Shown here: positions 8,973-19,124 of the stretch, in pieces | Numbering within the stretch: the stretch's first letter is position 1 | How the letters are laid out: each line of letters starts with the position of its first letter | From: Teredinibacter waterburyi | Lineage (GTDB): Bacteria > Pseudomonadota > Gammaproteobacteria > Pseudomonadales > Cellvibrionaceae | Length of the DNA: 64,000 nucleotides | Assembly (NCBI RefSeq): GCF_001922985.1 | Contig: NZ_MRUH01000103.1 | Location: forward strand, 124,001 to 188,000 | Direction of reading: 5' to 3' | Program-made: the position numbers and the translations under genes | The notes under the pieces: generated by a model | Told to the model about the DNA's origin: nothing | Database searches by the model: none | What the model saw: the letters and a program-made list of their open reading frames with translations, nothing else

Positions 8973-8998
8973 CCCGCCTAAAATTTGCTCTAGGCGGG
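8973..8998. repeat. Inverted repeat directly after operator 2
   Basis: Arms CCCGCCTA (8973-8980) and TAGGCGGG (8991-8998) are perfect over 8 bp around a 10-nt loop, four bases past operator 2. There is no T-run, so it is not a standard terminator. It could be a second regulator site or a leader hairpin. Confidence 0.5.
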
Positions 8999-9242
8999 TA
9001 TAAAGCGCTCGGCTACTGCATGAAAGGTGGATCGTATATACTGTCGCCGCTCGACTATCGGCTATACTCTTGCGGTTTGGTGGGCGTCTTCTGTGAGTTC
9101 TACTTTTGCTCTTCGCTTGGTAATGCATCGCAGTGCAGATTTTTAGCTTTTGTGGGCTGTACGGGCCCATATGGCGCTTTATTGGTAAACATACCAATCT
9201 ATCTACTTATCTAATGATTAACGAATTTGAGGTTTTAATCGA

Positions 9243-10424
9243 ATGAGCGATTTTACAACAACACTGAAAAACAAGATGGCCGAGCACGAGGCGCTAATAA
9301 CCCAGAAAAATACGCCGGCGTCTTCAAACGGTATTTATCAGCGTTGGAAAAACCCAATTTTAACCGCCGCTCATACTCCTATTTTTTGGCGATACGACCT
9401 AAATCAAGCGACTAACCCTTTCTTGCAGGAGCGTCTTGGCGTAAACGCCGCATTTAATTCCGGCGCGCTATACCACGAAGGTAAATATATCCTAGCGGTT
9501 CGCGTCGAGGGTGATGACCGCAAATCTTTCTTTGCCATAGCTGAAAGCGACAACGGCGTTGATAACTTCCGTTTTTGGGATTACCCGATTAACTTGCCGG
9601 AAACGGATCGCCCAGACACCAACGTTTACGATATGCGTCTCACCAAGCACGAAGACGGTTACATTTATGGCTTGTTTTGCACCGAGCGTAAGGATTTAAC
9701 GCGCATGGCGGATACTACGGCTGCTGAAGCGCAGTGCGGTATCGCGCGCACTAAAGACTTGGTGACTTGGGAGCGCTTGGCCGATCTCGTCACCTATTCG
9801 GGGCAGCAGCGCAACGTAGTGCTACATCCAGAATTTGTCGATGGTAAATATGCACTCTATACCCGCCCGCAGGATGGCTTTATTAGTGTTGGCAGTGGCG
9901 GTGGTGTTGGTTGGGGTTTGAGCGATTCCATGGAAAATGCCGAGATCAAAGACGAAGTGATCGTCGATGGAAAGGAATATCACACCATTAAAGAAGTTAA
10001 AAACGGCCAAGGGCCGGCGCCAATTAAAACTGACAAAGGCTGGTTGCATTTAGCTCACGGTGTGCGTAACACAGCTGCCGGTTTGCGTTATGTTTTGTAT
10101 GTATTTATGACTGAGCTAGAGCGCCCTTGGGTGGTTACCCATCGTCCGGGTGGTCATTTTATTGCGCCAAAAGGTAGTGAGCGTATTGGCGACGTGTCCA
10201 ATGTTGTGTTCACCAACGGCTGGATCGCCAATGAAAGCAATGACGTATTCATTTACTACGCGTCTTCGGATACCCGTATGCACGTTGCGACCTCGACCGT
10301 TGATCGTCTTGTTGATTATTGTCTGAACACTCCGGAAGATGGCCTACGCTCGGCGGCCTCAGTTCAAACTCGCAGCGCGCTTATCTCTTCCAACTTGGAA
10401 GTTCTGAAAAACTTAGACGTCTAA
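9243..10424 (+). CDS. GH130 4-O-beta-D-mannosyl-D-glucose phosphorylase
   Basis: Cytoplasmic enzyme that splits mannosyl-glucose with phosphate into mannose-1-phosphate and glucose. The 393-residue product follows the Bacteroides fragilis type enzyme closely in pattern: [46 protein letters not shown], the segment around [16 protein letters not shown], and [14 protein letters not shown] with the catalytic acid Asp130. It is first in the operon, 160 nt ahead of the epimerase that makes its substrate. A GAGG ribosome site sits upstream of the ATG. The preceding 590 bases hold the operators. Confidence 0.93.
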   Translation: MSDFTTTLKNKMAEHEALITQKNTPASSNGIYQRWKNPILTAAHTPIFWRYDLNQATNPFLQERLGVNAAFNSGALYHEGKYILAVRVEGDDRKSFFAIAESDNGVDNFRFWDYPINLPETDRPDTNVYDMRLTKHEDGYIYGLFCTERKDLTRMADTTAAEAQCGIARTKDLVTWERLADLVTYSGQQRNVVLHPEFVDGKYALYTRPQDGFISVGSGGGVGWGLSDSMENAEIKDEVIVDGKEYHTIKEVKNGQGPAPIKTDKGWLHLAHGVRNTAAGLRYVLYVFMTELERPWVVTHRPGGHFIAPKGSERIGDVSNVVFTNGWIANESNDVFIYYASSDTRMHVATSTVDRLVDYCLNTPEDGLRSAASVQTRSALISSNLEVLKNLDV

Positions 10425-10584
10425 TTCCAGCCGCTCTTCGGGTAGCCGTCGGTATTCATACACAAATTGGATATCGGCTGTTACTCTTCAGTCTACTTTT
10501 TATAGCCGCCTTGCAGTTGCCGGCGGCTATCTATATCGGTAATTGGCCGCTCATTTGAAGGGCCGCAGTTCAAGAGGCGAAGTA

Positions 10585-11781
10585 ATGAATCAAAATCTCA
10601 TTCCCGAATTCCGCACCGAGTTACACGACATTGCCGACTGGTGGGCTGTTAATACCATCGACAACGCGTTTGGCGGATTTATTGGTGAGATCACGGTCGA
10701 TGGCGAGCAAAACCCGCAGGCTGATAAAGGTATTATTTTAAATAGTCGGATTCTCTGGTTTTTCAGTGAGGCGGCGCTATTCAGCGGTAACGCGGATTAT
10801 CGCTTACTCGCGGACAGAGCTTACAATTATCTGGTTCAATACTTTTGGGATGAACAGCATGGTGGTGTATTTTGGGCTTTGGACCACCAAGGTCAGTGCG
10901 TAAATGATCGCAAGCAGATATACGCACAGGCGTTCGCTATTTATGGGTTTAGTGCTTACTACAAGCTAACCCACAACGAGGGGGCGCTTGAATTTGCGAC
11001 AACCTTATTCAATCTAATCGAAACGCGCGGCCACGATGATCAAAACGAAGGTTACCTGGAAGCTTTCGCGCGCGATTGGAGTGGTTTAGAGGATATGCGT
11101 CTGAGCGATAAAGACCTAAATTCGCCGAAATCGATGAATACCCACTTACATATTTTGGAGGCTTACACTGCGCTCTACGTAGCGGCGCCGTCAGCAAAGG
11201 TCGCGACGGGAATGAAGCGTTGTCTACGCTACTTCGACGAGTATGTAATCAATAAAGAAAATAACCACCTGCGAATGTTCCAAGCGATGGACTGGACGGA
11301 TATTTCTACATCCATATCATATGGTCATGATATTGAAGCGAGCTGGTTAATTTGGGAGGCTGTAGAAGCCTTACATGAAGAGGCGTTAGAGGAGCAATTT
11401 AAGCCGATTATTTTGGCGATGGCCGAAACTATTTTAGAGCAAGGTATTGGTGCTCACGGCGAAGTTCTTGACGCTTATAATTTTGAAAAACAAGAGCTGT
11501 TGGATGAGCGAGTGTGGTGGGTACAGGCGGAGGCTCTTGTTGGCTTCTTAAATGCTTACCAGTTAACTGCCGACGAGCGTTACTACGATGCGTTCGAGCG
11601 CGTTTGGGAATTTATAAAAAAATATCAGAAAGATCAGCTCAAGGGGGAGTGGCATTGGCTGTCCGTGCTAGATAAGCCTCACGTGGGCGACTGCAAAATT
11701 GGCTTCTGGAAAGCGCCTTACCACAATGGCCGGGCGATGATGGAAGTGTGTAAATTGGTTGTCAAAATCACCGATGCGTAA
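10585..11781 (+). CDS. Mannobiose/cellobiose 2-epimerase
   Basis: A 398-residue AGE-superfamily enzyme that epimerises the reducing-end sugar of beta-1,4 disaccharides, here most likely mannobiose to mannosylglucose. Features matching characterised cellobiose 2-epimerases are Arg55 in ILNSRILWFF, MNTHLHILEAYTALY (184-198), the HDIEASWL pair His248/Glu251, WWVQAEALVG, and the C-terminal KAPYHNGRA with His380. I start at the ATG at 10585 after GAGGCGAAGTA rather than at the in-frame TTG 42 nt upstream. It lies between the phosphorylase and the mannanase, which supports the mannobiose pathway. Confidence 0.9.
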   Translation: MNQNLIPEFRTELHDIADWWAVNTIDNAFGGFIGEITVDGEQNPQADKGIILNSRILWFFSEAALFSGNADYRLLADRAYNYLVQYFWDEQHGGVFWALDHQGQCVNDRKQIYAQAFAIYGFSAYYKLTHNEGALEFATTLFNLIETRGHDDQNEGYLEAFARDWSGLEDMRLSDKDLNSPKSMNTHLHILEAYTALYVAAPSAKVATGMKRCLRYFDEYVINKENNHLRMFQAMDWTDISTSISYGHDIEASWLIWEAVEALHEEALEEQFKPIILAMAETILEQGIGAHGEVLDAYNFEKQELLDERVWWVQAEALVGFLNAYQLTADERYYDAFERVWEFIKKYQKDQLKGEWHWLSVLDKPHVGDCKIGFWKAPYHNGRAMMEVCKLVVKITDA

Positions 11782-11812
11782 ACAACGACAATAATAACCG
11801 AGGGGGGAAATT

Positions 11813-13189
11813 ATGACCTCAATGCTACGTTCGTTTTCTTTAATATGTGTACTTGCTGCGGTAACTGCATGTTCGCCCGAACCCGAGACCGCAACCAGCC
11901 GAGAAAATTGGCCGGTTGCCTACGACGAAGTTCCTGTCAGTCCATTTGTAAGTGTGCACGGTAAACACTTTTATTTGAATGGGTTGCCTTACCGCTATGC
12001 TGGCGCGAACATGTGGTTCGCCAGTTATATTGGCGCCGAGACGGACGCGATCGGTGATCGTGAGCGTTTGCATCGTGAGTTGGATTTATTGAAGGCCACC
12101 GGCATTACCAATTTGCGGATTCTTGGTGCGTCTGAACGCTCGCCGCTACGTGATTCGATGAAGCCAGCGATTAGTCACAAGGGCGAAATCGAGCGCGAAG
12201 ATATTTTAGTTGGTCTGGATTACGCTCTTGCCGAAATGGCGAAGCGCGACCTGAAAGCCGTGATTTTCCTGAACAACTTTTGGGAGTGGTCCGGTGGTAT
12301 GGCTACCTACCTATCTTGGGTAAACAATGGCGAAATTGTAGATATGGCCGACCCTGACAAGCCTTGGCCTGCATTTGCATTGTTTTCTGCACAATTTTAT
12401 GCAAATCCAGAAGCTGTTGCGCTTTTTCATAAATATGTCAAAAGTATCGTTACGCGTCGCAATACCATAACCGGTAAGCTTTACAGTGAAGACCCAACCA
12501 TTATGGCGTGGCAGCTTGCGAATGAGCCGCGCCCTGGTGATGGCGAGGGCAGCAAGGAAAACTTAGGGCACTATTACAAATGGATTCGCGACACAGCTAC
12601 CCTTATTAAAGGTGATGCGCCAAAGCAACTAGTATCCGTTGGCGGAGAGGGCACCATGGGGTGTCTCGTTATGGACGAGTGTTTTCTTGCTGCACACTCT
12701 GATAATGGTATCGACTATGCCACCTTCCATATGTGGCCGAAAAACTGGGGCTGGTTTACGGTCGCCGACCCAGAGCAAACTTTTGGTACAGCGGTACAGC
12801 GTGCCAATGACTACATCGATCATCATATCGAGCTAGCGACCCAATTGAATATGCCGCTCGTTTTAGAAGAGTTCGGTTTGGAGCGCGATGGCGGTCAATA
12901 TGGTCCAGAAACGACCACTAAGTTCCGCGATAGCTTTTACCAATTTGTATTTGGCAAGGTGAATCATAGCGTGCACACCGGTGGGCCGTTGGTGGGTACT
13001 AACTTCTGGGCGTGGGGTGGTTACGGCGAAGCGCTGCACGATGACGCGGTTTGGCGTGAAGGCGACAAAACCTTTGTTGGTGATCCGCCTCAAGAGCCTC
13101 AGGGCTTGAATTCAGTATTCGCAACGGATGCGTCAACCTTGAAAATTATTAATGATCATTACAAAATCTTGAATGCTGATCTGAACTAA
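11813..13189 (+). CDS. GH5 beta-mannanase, lipoprotein
   Basis: A 458-residue lipoprotein: signal peptide with lipobox VTAC (Cys20), then a short linker and one GH5 catalytic domain (about 42-455). The acid/base is Glu238 in AWQLANEPRPG and the nucleophile Glu353 in LVLEEFGLERDG. The pattern GKHFYLNGLPYRYAGANMWF and the long loops fit the GH5_7 mannanase type. It would cut mannan or manno-oligosaccharides at the cell surface or in the periplasm. A very strong ribosome site (GAGGGGGG) precedes the ATG. It is last in the operon, followed by a terminator. The subfamily call is from memory. Confidence 0.88.
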   Translation: MTSMLRSFSLICVLAAVTACSPEPETATSRENWPVAYDEVPVSPFVSVHGKHFYLNGLPYRYAGANMWFASYIGAETDAIGDRERLHRELDLLKATGITNLRILGASERSPLRDSMKPAISHKGEIEREDILVGLDYALAEMAKRDLKAVIFLNNFWEWSGGMATYLSWVNNGEIVDMADPDKPWPAFALFSAQFYANPEAVALFHKYVKSIVTRRNTITGKLYSEDPTIMAWQLANEPRPGDGEGSKENLGHYYKWIRDTATLIKGDAPKQLVSVGGEGTMGCLVMDECFLAAHSDNGIDYATFHMWPKNWGWFTVADPEQTFGTAVQRANDYIDHHIELATQLNMPLVLEEFGLERDGGQYGPETTTKFRDSFYQFVFGKVNHSVHTGGPLVGTNFWAWGGYGEALHDDAVWREGDKTFVGDPPQEPQGLNSVFATDASTLKIINDHYKILNADLN

Positions 13190-13191
13190 AC

Positions 13192-13220
13192 AAAAAAGCC
13201 GCCGCAAGGCGGTTTTTTTG
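13192..13220 (+). terminator. Terminator of the mannan operon
   Basis: GCCGCC-GCAA-GGCGGT hairpin flanked by six A and followed by seven T, three bases after the mannanase stop codon. Confidence 0.9.
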
Positions 13221-13315
13221 TTTAACGGCCTGAGTCGTCGTTTAATCGTAACATTTACTGCTAAAATGAATTGGCTGAGCATCGCCTCTGAATACGCGCT
13301 GTGTTCAGATCGAAC

Positions 13316-13338
13316 AAGAACCTCTAATGGTGGTTCTT
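13316..13338. repeat. Small inverted repeat in front of the diguanylate cyclase gene
   Basis: Arms AAGAACC and GGTTCTT around a 9-nt loop, 35 bases before the start codon. It may be a leader hairpin or a protein-binding site; no known riboswitch fold is visible. Confidence 0.35.
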
Positions 13339-13373
13339 AGGTTTTCATGAATTTAAGGTAGAAGTTACACGAG

Positions 13374-14396
13374 ATGTTACCGCAAGCTCATGTAGTTGAT
13401 TATCGAATCACAGCCACTAAATACGTGGCGATTGTTTCCGTACTGGTCGTACTTCCGTTTGTGTTTTTACACTTCGCTGAAGGACGGGCTTATATCGGCT
13501 CACTATTACTACTTGTTGTGGTTATTCTCGGTGTTGCGGCCCGTAGTGGCTCCAAAGGACAGCATCTTAGTTTGCTGTTGTTGTTTGGCTTTGTTCCTGC
13601 CGTCGTGGCCTTGCTGGGATTATCATTAGTAGCTCAGGGCTTCACGGCAAGCCTTTGGGCGTTTCCCACTATCATGACGTTCTACCTGTTGCTCGATGAA
13701 CGCCATGCGTGGCTGGCAAACATACTTATTTTTACCGTCATCGCTTACTTGTCGTTTCGCTACTTGGATGGCGCTGTAGCCATAAGAGTAGGGGCTTCGC
13801 TGTTTGCGGTGAGTATGTTTAGTGCAATCCTCACGCGGGTTATTACGCGCCAGCAGGGGCATATGCAAAAGCAGATTGTTACCGACTCCCTAACGGGGGT
13901 GTCGGGCCGTATATTGCTGGCTGATACACTCCAGCAAGCACTCGCTTATTGTCGAACCACGGGTGGTGTAGCGACTATTGTTTCGCTTGATATAGACCAC
14001 TTTAAAGCCATCAATGACCGTTTTGGCCACGAAGTTGGCGATGATGTGTTGCGAGCTTTAGGCGAGGTTCTGTTGAAAAGTGTCCGCAAGAGTGACAGTG
14101 TTTTTCGCTTGGGCGGGGAAGAGTTTTTATTGCTGCTTTACGATACAGATTTAACCCATGGCGTATCGATTGCAGAAAAGTTACGTGACGCCATCGCGAC
14201 GATGGAAATTGTTAGCGGTCTAACAATTTCGGCGAGCTTCGGCGTTGCCTGCAGTGTTGGTCATCAGGATTGGAAGGCCTGGGTTAAGCGTTCCGACATT
14301 AAACTATACGAAGCAAAGCGAGCTGGACGAAATCGCGTTGTAAGCGAATTACCTGTAGTGGCACGGACGAGTGCACCGCCAAACTTGGCGAGGTAA
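13374..14396 (+). CDS. Membrane-bound diguanylate cyclase (GGDEF)
   Basis: A 340-residue protein with five to six hydrophobic helices (about residues 15-155) followed by a GGDEF domain making cyclic di-GMP. The domain opens with DSLTGVSGR (171-179), has the active-site GGEEF (247-251) and, exactly five residues before it, the RKSD inhibitory site (238-241), so it should be active and product-inhibited. The membrane part does not show a MASE type I can name. It stands alone between the mannan operon and the RND genes. Confidence 0.92.
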   Translation: MLPQAHVVDYRITATKYVAIVSVLVVLPFVFLHFAEGRAYIGSLLLLVVVILGVAARSGSKGQHLSLLLLFGFVPAVVALLGLSLVAQGFTASLWAFPTIMTFYLLLDERHAWLANILIFTVIAYLSFRYLDGAVAIRVGASLFAVSMFSAILTRVITRQQGHMQKQIVTDSLTGVSGRILLADTLQQALAYCRTTGGVATIVSLDIDHFKAINDRFGHEVGDDVLRALGEVLLKSVRKSDSVFRLGGEEFLLLLYDTDLTHGVSIAEKLRDAIATMEIVSGLTISASFGVACSVGHQDWKAWVKRSDIKLYEAKRAGRNRVVSELPVVARTSAPPNLAR

Positions 14397-14527
14397 TATC
14401 ACTAAGCTCAAATTACAAATATTCACCTAGTGTAACCGAACTGCCTTCTATACTAGCGACCATTCTCTTATCGCCCATCTACTTATATTTTTAACTTATC
14501 TTTGTGATTAAAAGGACTCAACCCGAC

Positions 14528-15658
14528 ATGTTGAAACGTATTTTGTTGACACTTGCAGCACTGCTGGTGCTTATCGCAGTTTTGGCTGGCGCCAAGCTTA
14601 AACAGTTTATGGATATGGCGGCGGCTGGCGAGTCAATGGTAATGCCTCCAACGGTCATCGCTGCGAGCGAGGCGAGCTATCAGGACTGGGAAGTATCCCT
14701 GAATGCTGTCGGTTCTCTGGAGGCCGTTCAGGGTGTAACGGTTACCGCCGACAATCCCGGCCGAGTGGCCGAGATAGCCTTCACCGCTGGCGCTGATGTC
14801 GAGGCTGGAGCGGTGCTAATCAAACAAGATATCTCCTCAGAACAAGCACAGTTGCGAGCCGCGGCAGCAAGTGTAGAGCTGGCGCAGGCCAACCTCACGC
14901 GTTTGACCGAGTTGTTTAAAAAGAAGGTGGCATCGCAAGCGGAGCTAGATGCATCACAAGCCAGTTACAAGCAAGCGGTCGCACAGGCAGACACCATACG
15001 AACAAGCATTGAAAAGAAAACCATTAAGGCCCCATTTGCCGGGCGTCTTGGTATTCGCTTGGTCAACTTGGGGCAAGACCTTGCTACCGGTGGTGCAATT
15101 GTTTCACTACAGGCGGTTGATCCTATTTATGTAAACTTTTCCTTACCGCAACAAGATATGGCAAAACTTAAACCTGGGCTAAGTGTGCGAGTACGCTCCG
15201 ATGCCGCGCCGGGAAAAGTGTTTGAAGGCAAGGTGACGGCGATTAACCCCGAAGTGGATTCCTCCACGCGGTCACTCAGTGTTCAGGCAACCTTGGCAAA
15301 CCCGGACAAACAGTTACTACCCGGCATGTTTGCCAGTGTTGCGGTTGTTATGTCCGATGTTAAACGGGTACTCGCCGTGCCGGTAACCGCCGTTGCCTAC
15401 GCCACCTATGGCGATTCCATCTTTGTCGTTACTGAGAAAAAAGATGAGAAAACTGGCGAGACAAGCTTAGTGGCTCAGCAGCAGTTTGTTCGGCTTGGTA
15501 AAGCGCGTGGCGATTTCGTTTCAGTCGAGGCTGGAATCAATGAGGGTGATCAGGTGGTTAGCTCTGGCGTATTCAAATTACAAAACGGGGCGGCAGTGAG
15601 TATCAATAACTCAGCCATGCCAGAATTTAGTGCCAATCCTCAGCTGGAAGATAATTAA
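14528..15658 (+). CDS. RND efflux periplasmic adaptor (membrane fusion protein)
   Basis: A 376-residue HlyD/AcrA-type adaptor linking an inner-membrane RND pump to an outer-membrane channel. It has an N-terminal membrane anchor (ILLTLAALLVLIAVLAG) and lipoyl half-motifs around GSLEAVQGVTV and IKAPFAGRLGIR. An alpha-helical hairpin lies between them (AAAASVELAQANLTRL), followed by beta-barrel segments (GLSVRVRSDA, TRSLSVQATLANPD). I use the ATG at 14528, with AAGGA upstream, instead of the GTG at 14504. It sits 46 nt ahead of the pump gene, so the two form one operon. No outer-membrane partner is encoded here. Confidence 0.93.
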   Translation: MLKRILLTLAALLVLIAVLAGAKLKQFMDMAAAGESMVMPPTVIAASEASYQDWEVSLNAVGSLEAVQGVTVTADNPGRVAEIAFTAGADVEAGAVLIKQDISSEQAQLRAAAASVELAQANLTRLTELFKKKVASQAELDASQASYKQAVAQADTIRTSIEKKTIKAPFAGRLGIRLVNLGQDLATGGAIVSLQAVDPIYVNFSLPQQDMAKLKPGLSVRVRSDAAPGKVFEGKVTAINPEVDSSTRSLSVQATLANPDKQLLPGMFASVAVVMSDVKRVLAVPVTAVAYATYGDSIFVVTEKKDEKTGETSLVAQQQFVRLGKARGDFVSVEAGINEGDQVVSSGVFKLQNGAAVSINNSAMPEFSANPQLEDN

Positions 15659-15704
15659 TTCACCAGCTTTGTAAACGTATTTAACGGATTGTGAGACTTA
15701 AAGA

Positions 15705-18700
15705 ATGAAATCTTTTACCGATATTTTTGTACGGCGGCCGGTGCTCGCGATAGTGGTGAATTTAGTCATCATTATTGCCGGTATTCAAGCGATGAGCTCG
15801 CTTACGGTAAGGCAGTACCCGCGTAACGATAACGCTGTGATTACCGTTAACACTATGTACATTGGTGCTAACGCCGAGCTCGTCCGAGGTTTTATTACAA
15901 CGCCGCTCGAGCGTGCTATATCTGGGGCGGACGGGATTGATTATATTAGCTCGTCGTCAACTCAGAGCATGTCGACGATTAATGTTCGCTTGGAATTAAA
16001 CTACGACCCGATTAAAGCCTTGACGGAAATAACCGCCAAGGTAAATCAGGTGAGGGGCGACCTTCCGCCGGAAGCGGAAATACCAATTATTAATGTGGAG
16101 TCGGCGGACAGTGCCTTTGCTTCTGCCTATTTGAGTTTTAGCTCAGACATTCTTGAAGACAACCAAATTACCGATTATCTGGTGAGAGTTGTACAGCCAC
16201 GCCTATCGGCGCTTGAGGGTGTGCAGCGTGCCGATGTGTTGGGGGCGCGTACTTTTGCGATGCGTATTTGGTTAAAGCCGGAATTGATGGCGGCCTATAA
16301 CATTACCCCAGTACAAATTCGCCAAGCGCTTGCCGCGAACAATTATCTTGCGGCATTGGGTAGCACAAAAGGTTCGTTTATTCAGGTAAACCTCTCTGCG
16401 AACACCGATCTAAACAGTGTGGACGATTTTAAAGAGCTGGTTGTTCGCGCCGAGAACAGCGCAATAATTCGTCTTAAAGATATCGCCGATGTCGTTTTGG
16501 GCTCAGAGACCTACGACACTGAAGTTCGTTACACCGGCAAAACAGCAACATTTATGGGGATCTGGCCATTACCAAATGCCAACTCCCTAGATGTGATGAA
16601 ACTTGTTAACGCCGAGATGGAAGATATTCAGGCGAGCCTACCAAAAGGTATGGAGGGTATTATCGCCTATGACGCGACTAAATATATTGAGAGTTCTATT
16701 CACGAGGTGATTAAAACTCTCACTGAAACACTGCTAATCGTAGTTTTAATTATCTACCTGTTTTTAGGCTCAATACGCTCGGTCATAATTCCAATTGTGG
16801 CTATCCCCGTGTCGTTAATTGGTGCCGTGTTTTTAATGCAATTGTTCGGGTTTAGTTTGAACCTGTTAACGCTGCTTGCGGTGGTATTGTCCGTGGGGCT
16901 GGTGGTGGACGATGCGATCGTGGTGGTCGAAAATGTTGAGCGCCATATTGCCGATGGGCAGACACCCATGAAAGCGGCAATACTGGGTGCGCGGGAATTG
17001 GTCGGTCCAGTTATTGCCATGACCGCAACACTCGTTGCCGTGTATCTCCCGATTGGTTTGCAGGGCGGTTTGACCGGCTCGTTGTTCCGCGAATTCGCCT
17101 TTACGCTTGCTGGCGCGGTTACTATTTCTGGGGTTGTTGCTTTAACGCTATCGCCGATGATGTCATCGCGTATGTTGAAGAAGGGCATGGAAGATGAAGG
17201 TTTCGCTCATGTTATTGCGGTGACCTTCGAAAAACTTCGACAAAAATATATGAAAGGCTTGGACGCTACCTTAAAAGCGCGTCCGGCAGTTTATATTGTT
17301 TGGATTGTTATTAGCCTATTGTGCGTGCCGATGTTTATGTTTTCGGCGAAAGAATTAGCGCCTACCGAAGATCAGGGGGTGATATTCGGTATTGTAGAAG
17401 GCGCATCAAACTCATCGTTAGATCAGGCTTCTATTTATTCTAATGCGGCTAACGAAGCGTTTATGAGTATTCCTGAAACGGATTTTACCTTCCAGTTAAC
17501 CTTTCCTACTGGCGGGTTCGGTGGCATGGTGTTGGCTCCTTGGGAGGAGCGCGAGCGTACCGTTTTTGAAATTATGCCTGAAGCCAATGCCAAGTTAATG
17601 CAGATTAGCGGTATTAACATGTTTGCGATTACACCGCCGGCATTGCCCGGTGGTGGTAGCTTCCCTGTGGAGTTTGTTATTGCCTCCACTGCAGAACCGG
17701 AACAGATTTTAAAGTTTGCTCAAGAGCTGCAGGAAAAAGCCACCATGAGCGGTATGTTTGCCTTCCCGCCGCAAATCGATACCAAGGTTGATTTGCCCGA
17801 AGCGGAGTTACATATTGATCGCGATAAGGTTGCCGATTTGGGATTAAATATGCAGCAGGTTGGTGCCGACGTCGGAGTTATGCTTGGTGGCGCTTATGTG
17901 AATCGCTTTAACATTGCTGGACGAAGTTACCGCGTTATTCCGCAGGTAAAGCGTAGCGAGCGATTGAACCCAGAACAGCTCGAAGATATTTATATTACGG
18001 GGCCTGAAGGGAAGTTAGTGCCTTTATCTACGGTTGCGGATATTCGCCAAAAAACAGTACCGCGTTCGCTGAATCGCTTTCAGCAGTTAAATGCGGTGAA
18101 ATTGAGTGGTGTTGCGGTACAGCCTTTAGATGTAGCCTTGTCGTTCTTGGAAGACGAAGCGGCCAAGATACTACCTAAAGGTTTTATGATCGATTACACC
18201 GGTGAGTCGCGGCAGTTGCGACGCGAGGGGAATAAGTTTTTGCCGGCGTTTAGTTTGGCGATTGTGCTTATCTTTTTGGTTCTAGCTGCACAATTTAATA
18301 GCTTCCGCGATCCGTTTGTGATTCTTTTAGGATCTGTACCTTTGGCCATGTTCGGGGCCCTGATCTTTACCCTGTTAAAAATTCCTAACCCGAATATGAG
18401 TTATTGGACGGACGGCTGGACGACGACACTCAATATCTATTCGCAAGTTGGTTTGGTAACGCTAATTGGCTTGGTGGCGAAAAACGGTATTTTGATGGTG
18501 GAATTTGCCAACAAAATGCAAGGCGTAGGGCTGAGTAAACTGGCCGCAATTCGTGAATCTTCATCGACTCGTTTACGCCCTATTCTTATGACCACGGTTG
18601 CTACAGTGGCAGGCCACTTTCCTCTAACATTGGTTACTGGTGCTGGTGCCGAGGCGCGTAACTCGATTGGTTTAGTGTTGGTGGGCGGTATGGGTATTGG

Positions 18701-18848
18701 TACGCTGTTTACCCTTTATGTTATACCATCGCTGTATATGTTGATTGCGAAAGATGAGCACGGGCAGTTGTCATCGATTCCAGAACTGAGTGAATCGGAT
18801 AGCGATGAAGACGAATTTGAGCCGAAATTTGCGCCGGTGAATGTTTAG
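15705..18848 (+). CDS. RND multidrug efflux pump, inner-membrane permease (HAE1 type)
   Basis: A 1047-residue proton-driven exporter of full family length. It starts with the typical FVRRPVLAIVVNLVIIIAG helix, has two large periplasmic loops, and in TM4 the proton-relay pair in GLVVDDAIVVVENVE. The second half repeats the fold (FLVLAAQFNSFRDPFVIL, then LIGLVAKNGILMVEFAN). An acidic tail follows the last helix. It lies downstream of its adaptor. Substrate cannot be read; the MexK/MuxB/MdtB-like branch is a tentative placement. Confidence 0.95.
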   Translation: MKSFTDIFVRRPVLAIVVNLVIIIAGIQAMSSLTVRQYPRNDNAVITVNTMYIGANAELVRGFITTPLERAISGADGIDYISSSSTQSMSTINVRLELNYDPIKALTEITAKVNQVRGDLPPEAEIPIINVESADSAFASAYLSFSSDILEDNQITDYLVRVVQPRLSALEGVQRADVLGARTFAMRIWLKPELMAAYNITPVQIRQALAANNYLAALGSTKGSFIQVNLSANTDLNSVDDFKELVVRAENSAIIRLKDIADVVLGSETYDTEVRYTGKTATFMGIWPLPNANSLDVMKLVNAEMEDIQASLPKGMEGIIAYDATKYIESSIHEVIKTLTETLLIVVLIIYLFLGSIRSVIIPIVAIPVSLIGAVFLMQLFGFSLNLLTLLAVVLSVGLVVDDAIVVVENVERHIADGQTPMKAAILGARELVGPVIAMTATLVAVYLPIGLQGGLTGSLFREFAFTLAGAVTISGVVALTLSPMMSSRMLKKGMEDEGFAHVIAVTFEKLRQKYMKGLDATLKARPAVYIVWIVISLLCVPMFMFSAKELAPTEDQGVIFGIVEGASNSSLDQASIYSNAANEAFMSIPETDFTFQLTFPTGGFGGMVLAPWEERERTVFEIMPEANAKLMQISGINMFAITPPALPGGGSFPVEFVIASTAEPEQILKFAQELQEKATMSGMFAFPPQIDTKVDLPEAELHIDRDKVADLGLNMQQVGADVGVMLGGAYVNRFNIAGRSYRVIPQVKRSERLNPEQLEDIYITGPEGKLVPLSTVADIRQKTVPRSLNRFQQLNAVKLSGVAVQPLDVALSFLEDEAAKILPKGFMIDYTGESRQLRREGNKFLPAFSLAIVLIFLVLAAQFNSFRDPFVILLGSVPLAMFGALIFTLLKIPNPNMSYWTDGWTTTLNIYSQVGLVTLIGLVAKNGILMVEFANKMQGVGLSKLAAIRESSSTRLRPILMTTVATVAGHFPLTLVTGAGAEARNSIGLVLVGGMGIGTLFTLYVIPSLYMLIAKDEHGQLSSIPELSESDSDEDEFEPKFAPVNV

Positions 18849-18894
18849 GTCATTCGATCTATCAATTTGAGCCAACTGAGTTCTACCGCTAAAG

Positions 18895-18920
18895 GCCCGC
18901 GTTAACTACGCGGGCTTTTT
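18895..18920 (+). terminator. Terminator of the RND operon
   Basis: Perfect 7-bp stem GCCCGCG / CGCGGGC with a 7-nt loop and five T residues, 46 bases past the pump gene. Confidence 0.9.
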
Positions 18921-19124
18921 CGTTTAACGGCCGTACCGGCAGGACAAACGTAAGGCTTTGTAAAAACGAGACGTCTGCCCAGCAATCTTTTATAGAGCTG
19001 CTAGTTTTACGCTTAGCGATAACAAAGCGAACTTTACTCGGAAGTTTACGCTACAGAATGTTGCGTAAATTTTTACAGTCATCCGGCGTGAAAGTAAGGC
19101 GTCATTTGGGTTTGAGGGTTTTAT

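Noticed and set aside
9020-9214. Frame of 64 codons in the mannan operon leader
   Set aside because: No ribosome site, no recognisable domain, and it occupies the operator/leader region.
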